64,000 nucleotides of DNA, from assembly GCA_016708465.1 (NCBI GenBank), contig JADJFT010000009.1, forward strand, positions 92,920-156,919, read 5' to 3'. The notes under the pieces were generated by a model that saw only the letters and a list, made by a program, of their open reading frames with translations, did not search any database and was not told the DNA's origin. Origin of the DNA: Rhodanobacteraceae bacterium. GTDB lineage: Bacteria; Pseudomonadota; Gammaproteobacteria; Xanthomonadales; Ahniellaceae. The position numbers and the translations under genes were made by a program. Positions 11,267 through 20,601 of this stretch are shown in pieces. The first letter of the stretch is position 1; every line of letters begins with the position of its first letter.

Positions 11267-12997
11267 TTAGTCCTTGGTCACGCGGTTGATCTCGGCAAGG
11301 CTTGTAAATCCATCCTTGCACTTTTTCAGTGCCGACTGTCGCAGATCGTTGATGCCAATGCGACGGGAGACTTCGGCGATCTGGTTGGCGTTGCCGCCGG
11401 AAAGAATAATGGCCTGAATCTCGTCGATCATCGGCATGACCTGATAGATGCCGACGCGACCCTTGTAACCTTCATTGCAGCCACTGCAGCCTACTGCTTC
11501 GTAGATCGTCATCGTATCGATATCTTCCGGTCGGAAGCCTTCCGCCAACAGCGCTTCTTTTGGAATCTTGAGCGGACGCTTGCAGTCATGCAGTCGGCGC
11601 GCGAGGCGCTGTGCGGTAATCAGTGTGACCGCAGACGTGATGTTGTATGGGGCGATGCCCATGTTCATCAGGCGCGCAATCGTTTGTGGTGCGTCGTTGG
11701 TATGCAGAGTCGACAGTACGAAGTGCCCGGTCTGCGCAGCCTTGATCGCGATTTCCGCTGTTTCAAGATCGCGGATCTCGCCGACCATGATGATGTCCGG
11801 ATCTTGGCGCAGGAATGAGCGCAATGCAGCCGCGAAGGTCATGCCTTTTTTGACGTTCTGCTGTACTTGGTTAATGCCGAATACGCGGATTTCCACCGGA
11901 TCCTCGGCAGTCGAGATATTCACCGCCTCGGTGTTCAGGATATTCAGGCCGGTGTACAGCGAGACGGTCTTGCCGGAGCCGGTCGGCCCGGTCACCAGCA
12001 CCATGCCATAGGGCTTCTGGATCGCATCCAGAAACAACTTGCGCTGCTCTTCTTCGTAGCCCAGTTTTTCGATGCCGAGTTTGGCCGCTGACGCATCGAG
12101 GATACGCAGCACGACCTTTTCACCGAACAGGGTTGGGCAAGTCGAGACGCGGAAGTCGATCGACTTGGTCTTGGAAATATTGAGCTTGATACGCCCATCC
12201 TGCGGCACACGTCGCTCTGCGATGTCGAGACCGGACATGACCTTGAGTCGGGCGGAGATACGCGGGGACAGTTTGACCGGTGCGTTCGCGACCGCGCGCA
12301 GCATCCCGTCGATACGCAGGCGCACGCGCACCGAGGTCTCGAACGGCTCGAAGTGGATGTCCGACGCACCACGTTTCAGCGCATCCAGCAGCACCTTGTT
12401 GACGAAGCGCACGACCGGCGTGTCGTCGCCACCCGCATCGACACCCGACCCGCCGCTGCCTTCGTCATCGAGGTCGCCGCTCTCGGATTCCAGATCGACC
12501 AGGCCCTCGTCATCGTCATCGCCGCCCGCATTCAACTGATCGGCCCCGGCCAGTGCGGTGTCGATCATGCGCTCGAGCGTATCTTCGGGCACCAAGATCG
12601 GCTCGACCGGCATATTTGCCGCGAACTTGATGTCATCCAATGCGCGCAGGTTGGTCGGGTCAGAGATCCCTACGAACAGCCGGTTGCCGCGCTTCCACAA
12701 CGGCAGCGCCTTATGCGTTTGGATCAGTTTTTCCTCGACCAATTTGATCGGCATCGCACGTGGATCGATGGCGCGGACATCCACAAGCGGAATACCGAAC
12801 TCGATCGACGCGGCATTCGCAACTGCTGCGGCAGGCGCAATGCCATTCTGGACAAAATAGCTGACCAGCGGGATCTTCTGCTTGGAAGACTCTTCGACGG
12901 CCTTGCGCGCGACGTCCTCCGGCACGATGCCTTCGGCCGCCAGTCGTCGGGCAATGCCGGGCATGCCTGCGAGCGAATTGGAGCTGGGCGTGGCCAT
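11267..12997 (-). CDS. pilB: Type IV pilus assembly ATPase PilB
   Basis: PilB is the hexameric cytoplasmic ATPase that powers pilus extension. The 576 residues contain the N-terminal MshEN-type domain, an acidic Asp/Glu/Gly-rich linker (about residues 175-205), and the GspE-type ATPase core. Walker A reads VTGPTGSGKTVSLYT; the Asp box is IMVGEIRDLETAEIAI; the His box is LSTLHTNDAPQTIARL; and a four-cysteine zinc site includes GCSGCNEGYKGR. It is the first gene of pilB-pilC-pilD-coaE and is divergent from the asnB-like gene, with a shared 160-base promoter region. Confidence 0.97.
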   Translation of the reverse strand: MATPSSNSLAGMPGIARRLAAEGIVPEDVARKAVEESSKQKIPLVSYFVQNGIAPAAAVANAASIEFGIPLVDVRAIDPRAMPIKLVEEKLIQTHKALPLWKRGNRLFVGISDPTNLRALDDIKFAANMPVEPILVPEDTLERMIDTALAGADQLNAGGDDDDEGLVDLESESGDLDDEGSGGSGVDAGGDDTPVVRFVNKVLLDALKRGASDIHFEPFETSVRVRLRIDGMLRAVANAPVKLSPRISARLKVMSGLDIAERRVPQDGRIKLNISKTKSIDFRVSTCPTLFGEKVVLRILDASAAKLGIEKLGYEEEQRKLFLDAIQKPYGMVLVTGPTGSGKTVSLYTGLNILNTEAVNISTAEDPVEIRVFGINQVQQNVKKGMTFAAALRSFLRQDPDIIMVGEIRDLETAEIAIKAAQTGHFVLSTLHTNDAPQTIARLMNMGIAPYNITSAVTLITAQRLARRLHDCKRPLKIPKEALLAEGFRPEDIDTMTIYEAVGCSGCNEGYKGRVGIYQVMPMIDEIQAIILSGGNANQIAEVSRRIGINDLRQSALKKCKDGFTSLAEINRVTKD

Positions 12998-13157
12998 GGA
13001 TCGAGTCCTTCAAGGAACCGGCTAGACTTTACCGCAAACAGGATAGCGCGTTCATCCAATACTTCGGAATGTTGGGCTATGTCTTTGGCCCTGTTCGCAG
13101 TCAGAGCTGCTTTCGATCACCAGCGACGCGTCCCTCGGCTCTTTCTAGGAGAACTTG

Positions 13158-15264
13158 ATGTGTGGATTTGCCGGATTCGTCGCTTTCGGGGCGACGCGCC
13201 TTGATCCAGTGGCCCGCGCGGCGATTCTTGCCCGAATGGGTAATGCAATCGCACACCGCGGTCCGAACGATGAGCAGATCTACGACGACGGTACGCTTTC
13301 GCTGGTTTTTCGCCGGCTTTCAATCATCGACCTGAGCGGCGGGCAGCAGCCGATCCCCAACGCACGCGGCAATTTGCTTACCGTCGTCAACGGCGAGATT
13401 TACAACCATTTGGCGCTGCGCCGCAGTTTTGATGCGGACCATCTGTTCGCGACTCATTCCGATTCGGAGGTGCCGATGCATCTCTACGAACGGGAGGGCA
13501 TTTCGGCGCTGACGAAACTGGACGGCATGTTCGCACTGTTGATCTGGGACCGCGAGGCGCGCCAGTTAGTGCTCGCTCGTGATCGCATGGGTATCAAACC
13601 TTTGTATGTCGTGAGGCTGCCTGACGGCTTGTTGTTTGGCTCCGAGTTGAAGGCGCTCATGATGCACCCGCAGTGTCCGCGCGACCTGGATTGGAATGCG
13701 TTGGTGCAACCCACTTTCCTGATGCGAACACCGGTGCCGACGTATATTCGTGGTGTGGAGCATCTTCCCGGCGGGCACTATTTGATGGTCGATGCCAATG
13801 CGGTCTGCAGTGAGGCCTATTGGCGAATCGACGACCATGTTGCGAGCGCGCCTTTCGGGAACGACGCGCGCCTATCGGGAGGCCTATGACGAGCGTGTCG
13901 AAAAGGCCATCGTGTCGCATCTGCTCGCTGATGTGCCCGTCGGACTGCACCTCAGCGGTGGCATCGATTCGTCGTTGATCGCGGCGACCGCTGCTCGGCA
14001 TCAAGCCGATCTGGCTTGTTTCACTGTGGTCGAGCGGACCTCGTTTCGCGCTGGCGATGTGGAGTCCGCACGACGACTGACGACGGCACTGGGTGTTCCG
14101 TGGCATCCCGTTCTGTTTGATTTCCGAACATTTCTTGACGACATTCAGTTCGATCTGGCGCGCCTTGAGCAATCGGTCGCGATGATGGACTCGCCGCGCT
14201 TCAATCCGGAGTGGATTCTCAAGGAAGAACTGCATCGCTTCGCGCGACGCGAGTGCCCGCAACTGAAAGTCGTGTTGCTCGGGCAGGGTGCGGATGAATT
14301 CGCGGGCGGATATTCGCATCGCATCGATCGCCCTCGCGCAGATTGGACGCAATATCTGGAGGAAGAGGTGCAGCCGGGACTGCGGCTGGCAGCTGCCGTT
14401 GCGGCGGGCATGCCGGACCGATTCACCGCACTTGCCCGGCCGCCTTCCAATGCTGAAATCGAGCCCTATCACCGCTTCATGCGGCTTCAGATCAATCAAT
14501 TGCAGTGCTACAACCTGTGGCACGAAGACCGCACCAGCATGGCGCAAAGTCTCGAAGCAAGGGTTCCATTTCTAGACCACCATCTGGTCGAGTTGCTGGC
14601 GTCGGTTCCGGCGTCATTGCATCCAGAGTTGTTCTGGAACAAGTCGATCGTGCGGGATGCGTTGGTTCGTCGTGCGCCGACATATGACCGAAATCATCCA
14701 AAGGTGCCCTTCGTCAGCACCGACGATCAACGATCTATCCAGATCATGGTGTTCGAGATGTTCCGGCGTGTCGCCGGGCCGTTCATCGAGAAGTATCTTG
14801 GCCAGAATGACTTGCCGTTCGATGCTGAGGTTTTGCGGCACGACTTTGAAAAAACCCTGTCGCGGCAAGGCGCGTTTTATGACGACGGTTGGCGACTACT
14901 GGAATGTATGGCGGTCGCGATCTTCGTGGATCAGTGTCGCCGTGCAGCCACCGACATCATTGCGCCGGTGCAATCGCGGACCAGTCAACTGCAATCGATC
15001 AAGGCCATCGACTGGGCGGACGTTCGGGCGCTGTTCTCTGGTGAACCGGTACTTGCGAACGCGGGTTGGCGAATGGACAGCCGCCCGCGTTTGCCGAAGG
15101 GTTCAGCGATCCTATTCGCGGCGGAAGTCGATGGCGTCCAGCAATGCGCGCTGGTCAGCGGTGACCGAGTGACCGTTCGTATCGGTATCCCCACGAGTCA
15201 ATCATGGGCGGTGCGTCTACTTCGTCATCTCGGCAGCGCGCAGGCTGCCGGTTTCCTTGAGTGA
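13158..15264 (+). CDS. AsnB-type glutamine amidotransferase (asparagine synthase family), frameshifted
   Basis: The class-II glutamine amidotransferase domain begins at Met-Cys-Gly (ATG 13158, after AGGAGAAC), with Cys2 as the nucleophile. It is followed by an asparagine-synthase ATP-pyrophosphatase domain with LHLSGGIDSSLIAA and LLGQGADEFAGGYSH. The family transfers glutamine-derived ammonia to a carboxylate; besides free asparagine it often modifies peptides or surface sugars, so the substrate is open. The first half ends at 13889 in one frame and the second continues from about 13860 in another, so one indel near 13860 must be corrected. A further shift at about 15262 would extend the C-terminus through DWSDEFDVSPAQVIGLFEML to a stop at 15382. 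The gene is divergent from pilB and convergent with the first pilin. Confidence 0.85.
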
Positions 15265-15389
15265 CTGGTCTGACGAATTTGACGTCTCACCAGCGCAGGT
15301 CATTGGACTGTTTGAAATGTTGTTTCAGGCAGGGCTTGTGGCGCCAGAAGAAAGTTCAGTCCAAAATTCCGAAGAGAGGTGACGGCGTG

Positions 15390-15785
15390 TCATCCGCACG
15401 ATTGCGGCGCGTAGCGGGGAATAGTTGCGCCGCAGGACCAGGTGACAGAGCCGAGCGTCGCGTCATACGTCGGTGTCAGCGAAATGACTTGACTGCCCGC
15501 ATCTGCAGTGCCGGTCACTTCAATTACGCCAACGGCAGAAATTGTCGCGGATGAGACGAATCCACCAATCCCCGGCGGCTGACAAGTTCCGCGAGTAGCA
15601 ACGAACGCATTCTGCGATGCCTCAATGACGCAGTTTCGTGAGGCACTCGCGGCAATGATCAGTTCGGAAACGCGTGAGCGAATGGTGTAGTCCTGATAGG
15701 CCGGCAACGCGATCGCGGCCAAAATGCCGATGATGGCAACCACGATCATCAGTTCGATCAATGTGAAACCGTCTTGATTTTTCAT
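15390..15785 (-). CDS. pilA: Type IV major pilin, copy 1
   Basis: A 131-residue type IVa pilin. The short leader MKNQDG precedes the PilD cleavage site and the hydrophobic N-terminal helix FTLIELMIVVAIIGILAAIA with Glu5. The globular domain has a C-terminal disulfide-loop pattern (WSCGATIPRYAPQSCG). It is preceded by a strong sigma-54 element 82 bases upstream, fitting PilR control. The mature N-terminus is nearly identical to that of the second pilin while the middle differs. Sequence alone cannot tell which copy is the main fibre subunit. Confidence 0.95.
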   Translation of the reverse strand: MKNQDGFTLIELMIVVAIIGILAAIALPAYQDYTIRSRVSELIIAASASRNCVIEASQNAFVATRGTCQPPGIGGFVSSATISAVGVIEVTGTADAGSQVISLTPTYDATLGSVTWSCGATIPRYAPQSCG

Positions 15786-15866
15786 TGTTGCTGCCTCATG
15801 GTCAAAGCGGACAACCGGTCAGCACCAGAATGTGCAGTGATCTCGAAATGTCGCTGGATGGTAACC

Positions 15867-15882
15867 AGCAATTCACGTGCCA
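15867..15882 (-). promoter_or_regulatory. Sigma-54 (-24/-12) promoter of pilin copy 1
   Basis: Read on the minus strand the site is TGGCACGTGAATTGCT, an almost perfect RpoN consensus: GG and GC are separated by exactly 10 bases. It lies 82 bases before the pilin start codon, a distance like that of the Pseudomonas aeruginosa pilA promoter. The PilS-PilR pair encoded nearby is the expected activator system. Confidence 0.85.
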
Positions 15883-16055
15883 AAACGTGGATCTTCCGAG
15901 ATTGCGGTCGATCGATACCGACCGGATGGATCGAAGAATGCTGGTTGCCAAATTTGGCCTTACTTTTCGATCCGATTGGGCGGTAGTAGTGCGTCTGGCC
16001 GCCTGTTGATGGGTTCACTCTGGACGGGTTGGCGGCGGCATGGGTTGACAATGAA

Positions 16056-16085
16056 CCAAAAAAACGCCCCTCCGGAGAGGGGCGC
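16056..16085 (-). terminator. Rho-independent terminator of pilin copy 2
   Basis: On the minus strand, about 40 bases after the pilin stop, an 8-base-pair GC-rich stem (CGCCCCTC / GAGGGGCG around CCGG bases) is followed by a run of seven T residues. It is a textbook intrinsic terminator and implies that the two pilins are transcribed separately. Confidence 0.85.
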
Positions 16086-16123
16086 TTTTACGCGGCGCGG
16101 AAAGCACCGATGTTGCAGCGGGA

Positions 16124-16517
16124 TCAGCCGCAGGACTGCGGTGCGTAGCGCGGAACCGACGCGGTGCAAGCCCAAGTGACGGAGCCCAAAACGCCGTCCC
16201 ATGTCGGCGTAAGCGTGATGACCTGTGAGCCTGCAGACGCATTGCCGGTGATCTGAATGGCGGCTCCGACAAAGTCGCGGCCGAAACAAATCCACCGATG
16301 CCCGGTGCGACGCAGCTGCCACGGGTAGCGGCCAGCCAAGCTGTGAAGCTTCAGTGATGCAGGTACGGGCCGCGCTGGCTGCCAAGATCAATTCCGATAC
16401 GCGAGCGCGGATCGTGTAGTCCTGATAGGCCGGCAGAGCGATCGCGGCGAGAATGCCGATGATGGCGACGACGATCATCAGTTCGATGAGGGTAAAGCCT
16501 TGTTGAGTCTTCTTCAT
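16124..16517 (-). CDS. pilA: Type IV major pilin, copy 2 (two frameshifts)
   Basis: The second pilin starts with MKKTQQG and the cleaved helix FTLIELMIVVAIIGILAAIA, then YTIRARVSELILAASAARTC. After that the frame must change twice. About 16340-16350 it moves to WLAATRGSCVAPGIGGFVSA, and about 16265-16275 to GAAIQITGNASAGSQVITL, ending WACTASVPRYAPQSCG with stop at 16124. Adding back two single lost bases gives 131 residues, exactly the length of copy 1, so both shifts are probably sequence errors rather than decay. A sigma-54 element precedes it and a terminator follows it. Confidence 0.88.
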
Positions 16518-16626
16518 GGGGAACCCCTAGTAAGTTGGCTAGCTAACAATTTCCACGTTCGCGGGACTGGCAGTTGGCCTTGATCCCTGGCCCTCGGGCC
16601 AGCACGGCGACCGTGCAACGAGATAG

Positions 16627-16644
16627 AAGCATAGGCTATGCCAA
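16627..16644 (-). promoter_or_regulatory. Sigma-54 (-24/-12) promoter of pilin copy 2
   Basis: Minus-strand sequence TTGGCATAGCCTATGCTT has the RpoN GG-N10-GC spacing and good flanking bases. It lies about 112 bases before the pilin start, in the gap between the TfpZ-like gene and pilin copy 2. It is a weaker match than the element of copy 1. Confidence 0.7.
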
Positions 16645-16689
16645 TGGGCAACCCTTGCATTATCGAGTGTGATGGAGTTGGCACTTCGA

Positions 16690-17499
16690 CTACCGCGTCG
16701 GCTCGGCGTTGTCCGCCGGACCGCTATTTGGGGTCGCGTATCCATCAAAAGTGGCCGTCCTCAGTGGAATTGCGGTGTTGCGGTCGATCAGAACAGCGCC
16801 GACGCCGAGTCGGGCCTTGAGTGGCAGCACGGCAACGCTTGACTCGTCGATGCCATTTGCCTTGAGCCACCGCCGCAATTCAGTGATGTGTTCGCGTGCA
16901 ATGGTTTCGTAATCGGCCAAAGGCCTTGATTTCTCTACCAATTTGTCCGCAATGGCAGATAGCGGAACAAAATACCTTGGCAACTGTGCAAGGTCGGGAC
17001 CTCCGTTCAAGGCGGCGAGTGCTTGGTCAATCCGTTCGGTGGGGTTGTCGGGTGCCTTGGTGCCAACCACCACCGGCCCGAACCACGACAACGACTTCCA
17101 TTCTGGCTGTGCAGCAGCGGCCAGTTCATCCGGATGAATGTTGTTGGCGGTGACGAGTTCGTATCGATCGATTGCGCCCACGAGATAAACCGGCCTGGAC
17201 TGTGCCATCACCCAGACGCCGTAGCCGAGTGCTCCCAACTGAACCGCCACAATGACGGCAAGGTCCCAGATCAGCGACTTCTTCTTTGGATGGAAGACGA
17301 TCAGCGTCAACAATGGCCCTAGAACGACATCTATTCCTACGACCAGGAAAAGCAACTTGCCGGCGCCGCCCAAGGGAAACAGGGCGCCGGGGTACCAAAT
17401 GAAGCGGAACAGCGTGAATATCGCCAGCCCCAGCGCCAGGCTGAAACTGAAGTGGCCAGCGGACGCTTGCCAACGATTCAAGCTGCGAATAGTCATCAT
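16690..17499 (-). CDS. TfpX/TfpZ-family type IV pilin accessory protein
   Basis: The 269-residue protein has an N-terminal set of hydrophobic helices (FSFSLALGLAIFTLFRFIWY, LLFLVVGIDVVLGPLLTLIVF, IWDLAVIVAVQLGALGYGVW) and a C-terminal extracytoplasmic domain. The pattern VFHPKKKSLIWDLAVI followed by RPVYLVGAIDRYELV is characteristic of the pilin accessory family, which lies beside pilin genes in Pseudomonas, Moraxella and Xanthomonadales and supports assembly of particular pilins. Its start codon overlaps the pilR stop (ATGA), so it is probably translated with pilR, and it lies immediately upstream of pilin copy 2. The name is from remembered family features. Confidence 0.8.
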   Translation of the reverse strand: MMTIRSLNRWQASAGHFSFSLALGLAIFTLFRFIWYPGALFPLGGAGKLLFLVVGIDVVLGPLLTLIVFHPKKKSLIWDLAVIVAVQLGALGYGVWVMAQSRPVYLVGAIDRYELVTANNIHPDELAAAAQPEWKSLSWFGPVVVGTKAPDNPTERIDQALAALNGGPDLAQLPRYFVPLSAIADKLVEKSRPLADYETIAREHITELRRWLKANGIDESSVAVLPLKARLGVGAVLIDRNTAIPLRTATFDGYATPNSGPADNAEPTR

Positions 17500-18878
17500 T
17501 CAATCTCCAGCTTTTTCAACTTGTAACGCAATGCCCGGAAGGTGATGCCGAGCTTCGTGGCGGCCTTGGTCTTGTTGGACCGGCATTCTTCGAGCGCCTT
17601 GACGATGGCATCGCGTTCGAGACTGTCAATGTAGTCCACGAGATTGGCCGTGCCACTGGCGTCCGTCGCCGACGCACCACCCCTTGAGGTGGCCTTGAGG
17701 GCATCCAAGGCCGATGCGGTATCCGCGCAACTCGGTTCCGGCAGGCGCAGGTCATCGACTTCAATGCGGTTGTCTTCGCACATTGCGACGGCGCGTTCGA
17801 GGATGTTCTCCAGTTCGCGAACATTGCCCGGGAAACCGTAAAGCATCAATGCCTTGAGCGCCGTTTCACACACTTGTGGGCGCTCGATGCCCCATTCCGG
17901 GGCAATGCGGTCAAGATAATGCTCGGCCAGCATCGGGATGTCCTCGGCGCGCTCGCGCAGCGGCGGCACTTTTACCTCGATGACATTGATGCGGTAAAAC
18001 AGGTCTTGCCGAAACTGCCCCTGGTCGACCAATTTGGACAAATCGCGGTGAGTGGCACTGAGTACGCGCACGTCGATCGGCACTTCGGTGGTCGAGCCAA
18101 CCGCGCGCAGCGCCTTTTCCTGGATGACGCGCAGTAGCTTCACTTGCATGTGTATCGGCAGGTCGGCGACTTCATCGAGGAACAGGGTGCCACCGGCAGC
18201 GGCCTGGAACAGGCCTTCCTTGTCGGTGGCAGCGCCGGTGAAGCTGCCTTTCTTGTGGCCGAAGAATTCGGATTCCATCAATTCGGATGGAATCGCGCCG
18301 CAGTTCACTGGCACGAACGGGCCGGCTGCGCGTGGGCCGAGTTCGTGGATCATGCGCGCGACCAGCTCTTTACCGGTGCCCGATTCACCACGGATGTAGA
18401 CCGGCGCTTGGCTGCGCGCGACTTTCGCGATCGTGGCGCGCACCGATTGCATCGCGGCCGATTGGCCGATCAACTTGTCGTTCGAGCCTTGGGTTTCGGC
18501 CTTGCGTTCCTCGCCGAGCTTAAGCGCGGTCTGGACCAGGCGGCGCAACACCGCGAGCTCGACGGGTTTGGAGACGAAGTCGAAGGCGCCGGCCTTGAGT
18601 GCGTTAACGGCCGCGTCGACATTGCCGAATGCGGTGATCATCGCGATCGGCGTCTGCGGGTGGTGTTTGGCGACGTGCGCGACGATGTCCTGACCATTGC
18701 CGTCGGGCAGACGCATATCGGTAAAGCAGAGGTCGTACGCATGTTCAGCAAGCCGCGCCATCGCCTCGGCTTGGGTCGCGGCGGTATCGACCGCAAGACC
18801 CATGCGCGTCAGCGTCATCACCAGCAGTTCGCGGATATCGGGTTCGTCGTCGATGACAAGAGCAGTCTGGCGACTCAT
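17496..18878 (-). CDS. pilR: Sigma-54-dependent response regulator PilR
   Basis: PilR activates RpoN-dependent pilin transcription. The 460 residues comprise a receiver domain (phospho-acceptor Asp in CFTDMRLPDG, Lys in FDFVSKPV) and a sigma-54 interaction AAA+ domain. The AAA+ domain has Walker A GESGTGKELVARM, the loop KGSFTGA (the GSFTGA variant also known in Pseudomonas PilR), and Walker B GGTLFLDEVADL. A C-terminal Fis-type helix-turn-helix ends the protein (KTKAATKLGITFRALRYKLK). The two upstream -24/-12 elements before the pilins are its natural targets. The gene lies 21 bases after pilS. Confidence 0.96.
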   Translation of the reverse strand: MSRQTALVIDDEPDIRELLVMTLTRMGLAVDTAATQAEAMARLAEHAYDLCFTDMRLPDGNGQDIVAHVAKHHPQTPIAMITAFGNVDAAVNALKAGAFDFVSKPVELAVLRRLVQTALKLGEERKAETQGSNDKLIGQSAAMQSVRATIAKVARSQAPVYIRGESGTGKELVARMIHELGPRAAGPFVPVNCGAIPSELMESEFFGHKKGSFTGAATDKEGLFQAAAGGTLFLDEVADLPIHMQVKLLRVIQEKALRAVGSTTEVPIDVRVLSATHRDLSKLVDQGQFRQDLFYRINVIEVKVPPLRERAEDIPMLAEHYLDRIAPEWGIERPQVCETALKALMLYGFPGNVRELENILERAVAMCEDNRIEVDDLRLPEPSCADTASALDALKATSRGGASATDASGTANLVDYIDSLERDAIVKALEECRSNKTKAATKLGITFRALRYKLKKLEIE

Positions 18879-18899
18879 CGTGGCGTCATTCCATGTCGG

Positions 18900-20511
18900 T
18901 CAGGCGATGTCGGTGCCGGGTTGGCCGTGGAAGCTGATGCGGAAACAACTGCCGCCGCCGGCCAGTGAATGGTAATCGAGTGTGGCCTGATTGGTCTCGC
19001 ACAACTGGCGAGCGATGTAGAGCCCAAGGCCGGTGCCCATTTCGCTGGTGGTAAAGAAGGGTTCAAAGATGTGTGCAGTCTGTTTGGCCGGAATGCCGGG
19101 GCCGCGATCGGTCACTTCGAGTACGGTCTGCTGGGTGTCGGGCAGCCGGCGGACGACCACGCTGACGCGCGCCGGTTCGTTCGGCATGCGTCCATAGCGC
19201 AGCGCGTTCTTGACGAGGTTCCATGCGACTTGCTGCAACTGGTCAGGGTCGAACATCGACGAGACGCCAGCGGCCTGCACAACCAGCTTTAGTTCGTCTT
19301 GCCCAAGTGGCTGGACGGTGCGGAATTCCTCTACGAAGGCTTCCGCCCATCGCGGCAACAGCACCAGCTCCTGCTTCGAATGCTGGCGCCGCGACAACTG
19401 CAGAATGTTCTCGACAATCGCGTTCATGCGCAGACATTGGCCGCGGATGATTTCGAGCAGGCGCCGGTCGGATGCCGGAAACTCCTCGGACTCGGCCAGC
19501 AACTGCGACGCATGCGAGATCGCCGCCAGCGGGTTACGCACCTCATGCGCAATACTGGCGGAAAGCCGGCCCAGTGAGCTCAATGTCAGTTGCTCGGCCT
19601 GGCGCGTCATCAGCGAGGTGTCTTCAAGGAATGCAATGCACAGGTGCGCGTCCGATTGCGGCACTGCGACGAAGCGTGGAATCACTTCTGGCTGACCCTC
19701 GGCCAGCGACAGCGGCCGCAAATTAGCGGCATGACCCGCGCGCCATTCATTCACGCGCATCGACAAAGCCGAGTTGATGCCATTGAGATCCTTGCGCGTC
19801 GGTGACGTCTGTCCGAGCAGATGCCAGGCGGACTCGTTGATACGCTGGATTTGGTTGCGGTCGTCGACGACGATGACACCAGAGCGCATGCGTCGAATGA
19901 TCAGTTCGTTCAACTGCGACAGGCTGGCAAGGTCTGATTCCTGTCGATCCATCAATATCTGACGCTGCGTCACCTCGGTGCGCAGCAATTGACTTAGACC
20001 GGCCGCAGCGACATAGGCGAGTGCGAACAGCAGCACCTCGCCGATACTGCGTTCGCTTTCGCCAATAAGGAAGGCGCTCACCGAGCGCTCGATGAAGCCA
20101 CCGCCGCCGGCGATCAACGCGAACGCGAAGGCCGAGCGATAAGGCAACAGCGTTGCTGCGCTGGCGATATTGATCAGAATCAGTGTCGCGATACCGGCGT
20201 CGAGATTCGACGTTGCGTACAGCGTGAGCAGGGTCGCGATGATATCGAAAGCGATACCGAGATAGACCGGCATGCGCCGGGTATGGTCACCGATGCTGCC
20301 CCAGTACAGGAGCACGATCGCGGCAATCAAATACACGATCGAAACGCCACGCGCGAACAGCGGTTCGTTGACCGTGACCAGTTGGGCCGAACGGCGTGAA
20401 CAACAATCCGGCCAGCAGGCTCGCCTGCAGAATCCGATACAGCGAAAAAAAATAGGTCTCGCGTTGTACCAAACTGCGGTCGCTGTAACGGGAGCGGGTT
20501 CGATCGAACAA
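18900..20511 (-). CDS. pilS: Sensor histidine kinase PilS (N-terminus frameshifted)
   Basis: PilS senses pilin levels in the inner membrane and phosphorylates PilR. The frame from 18900 gives membrane helices, a PAS-like linker (MRSGVIVVDDRNQIQRINES), the H box (SIAHEVRNPLAAISHASQLL), the N box (WNLVKNALRYGR) and ATP-lid motifs (DRGPGIP, GTGLGLYIARQLCE). Upstream, this frame turns into nonsense near 20395, while the neighbouring frame carries the expected first helix (FSLYRILQASLLAGLLFTPFG). One extra base in a C run there would join them. The start is uncertain; TTG 20511 is one candidate. The gene is divergent from the DegT aminotransferase gene. Confidence 0.9.
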
Positions 20512-20601
20512 TGCGGCTGGCTCAAGTTGGACTGGTGTTTTCTTATCACATCTGTAGCGGCAATTCAGCGCGCGATAATCGCCTTGTATTCCGGCTAACC
20601 T

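Larger units (their letters stand above)
15786..16123. other. Intergenic region between the two pilin genes
   Basis: This stretch of 338 bases holds no supported gene. It contains the terminator of the upstream pilin (16056-16085) and the sigma-54 promoter of the downstream pilin (15867-15882). The remaining bases (about 15900-16050) show only short overlapping spurious frames. A PilR-binding enhancer would be expected here, but I could not define one. Confidence 0.6.

Noticed and set aside
15261..15554. Separate small plus-strand gene after the AsnB-like gene
   Set aside because: The sensible reading of 15262-15382 is in another frame and continues the AsnB-like protein; the rest overlaps the pilin on the opposite strand.
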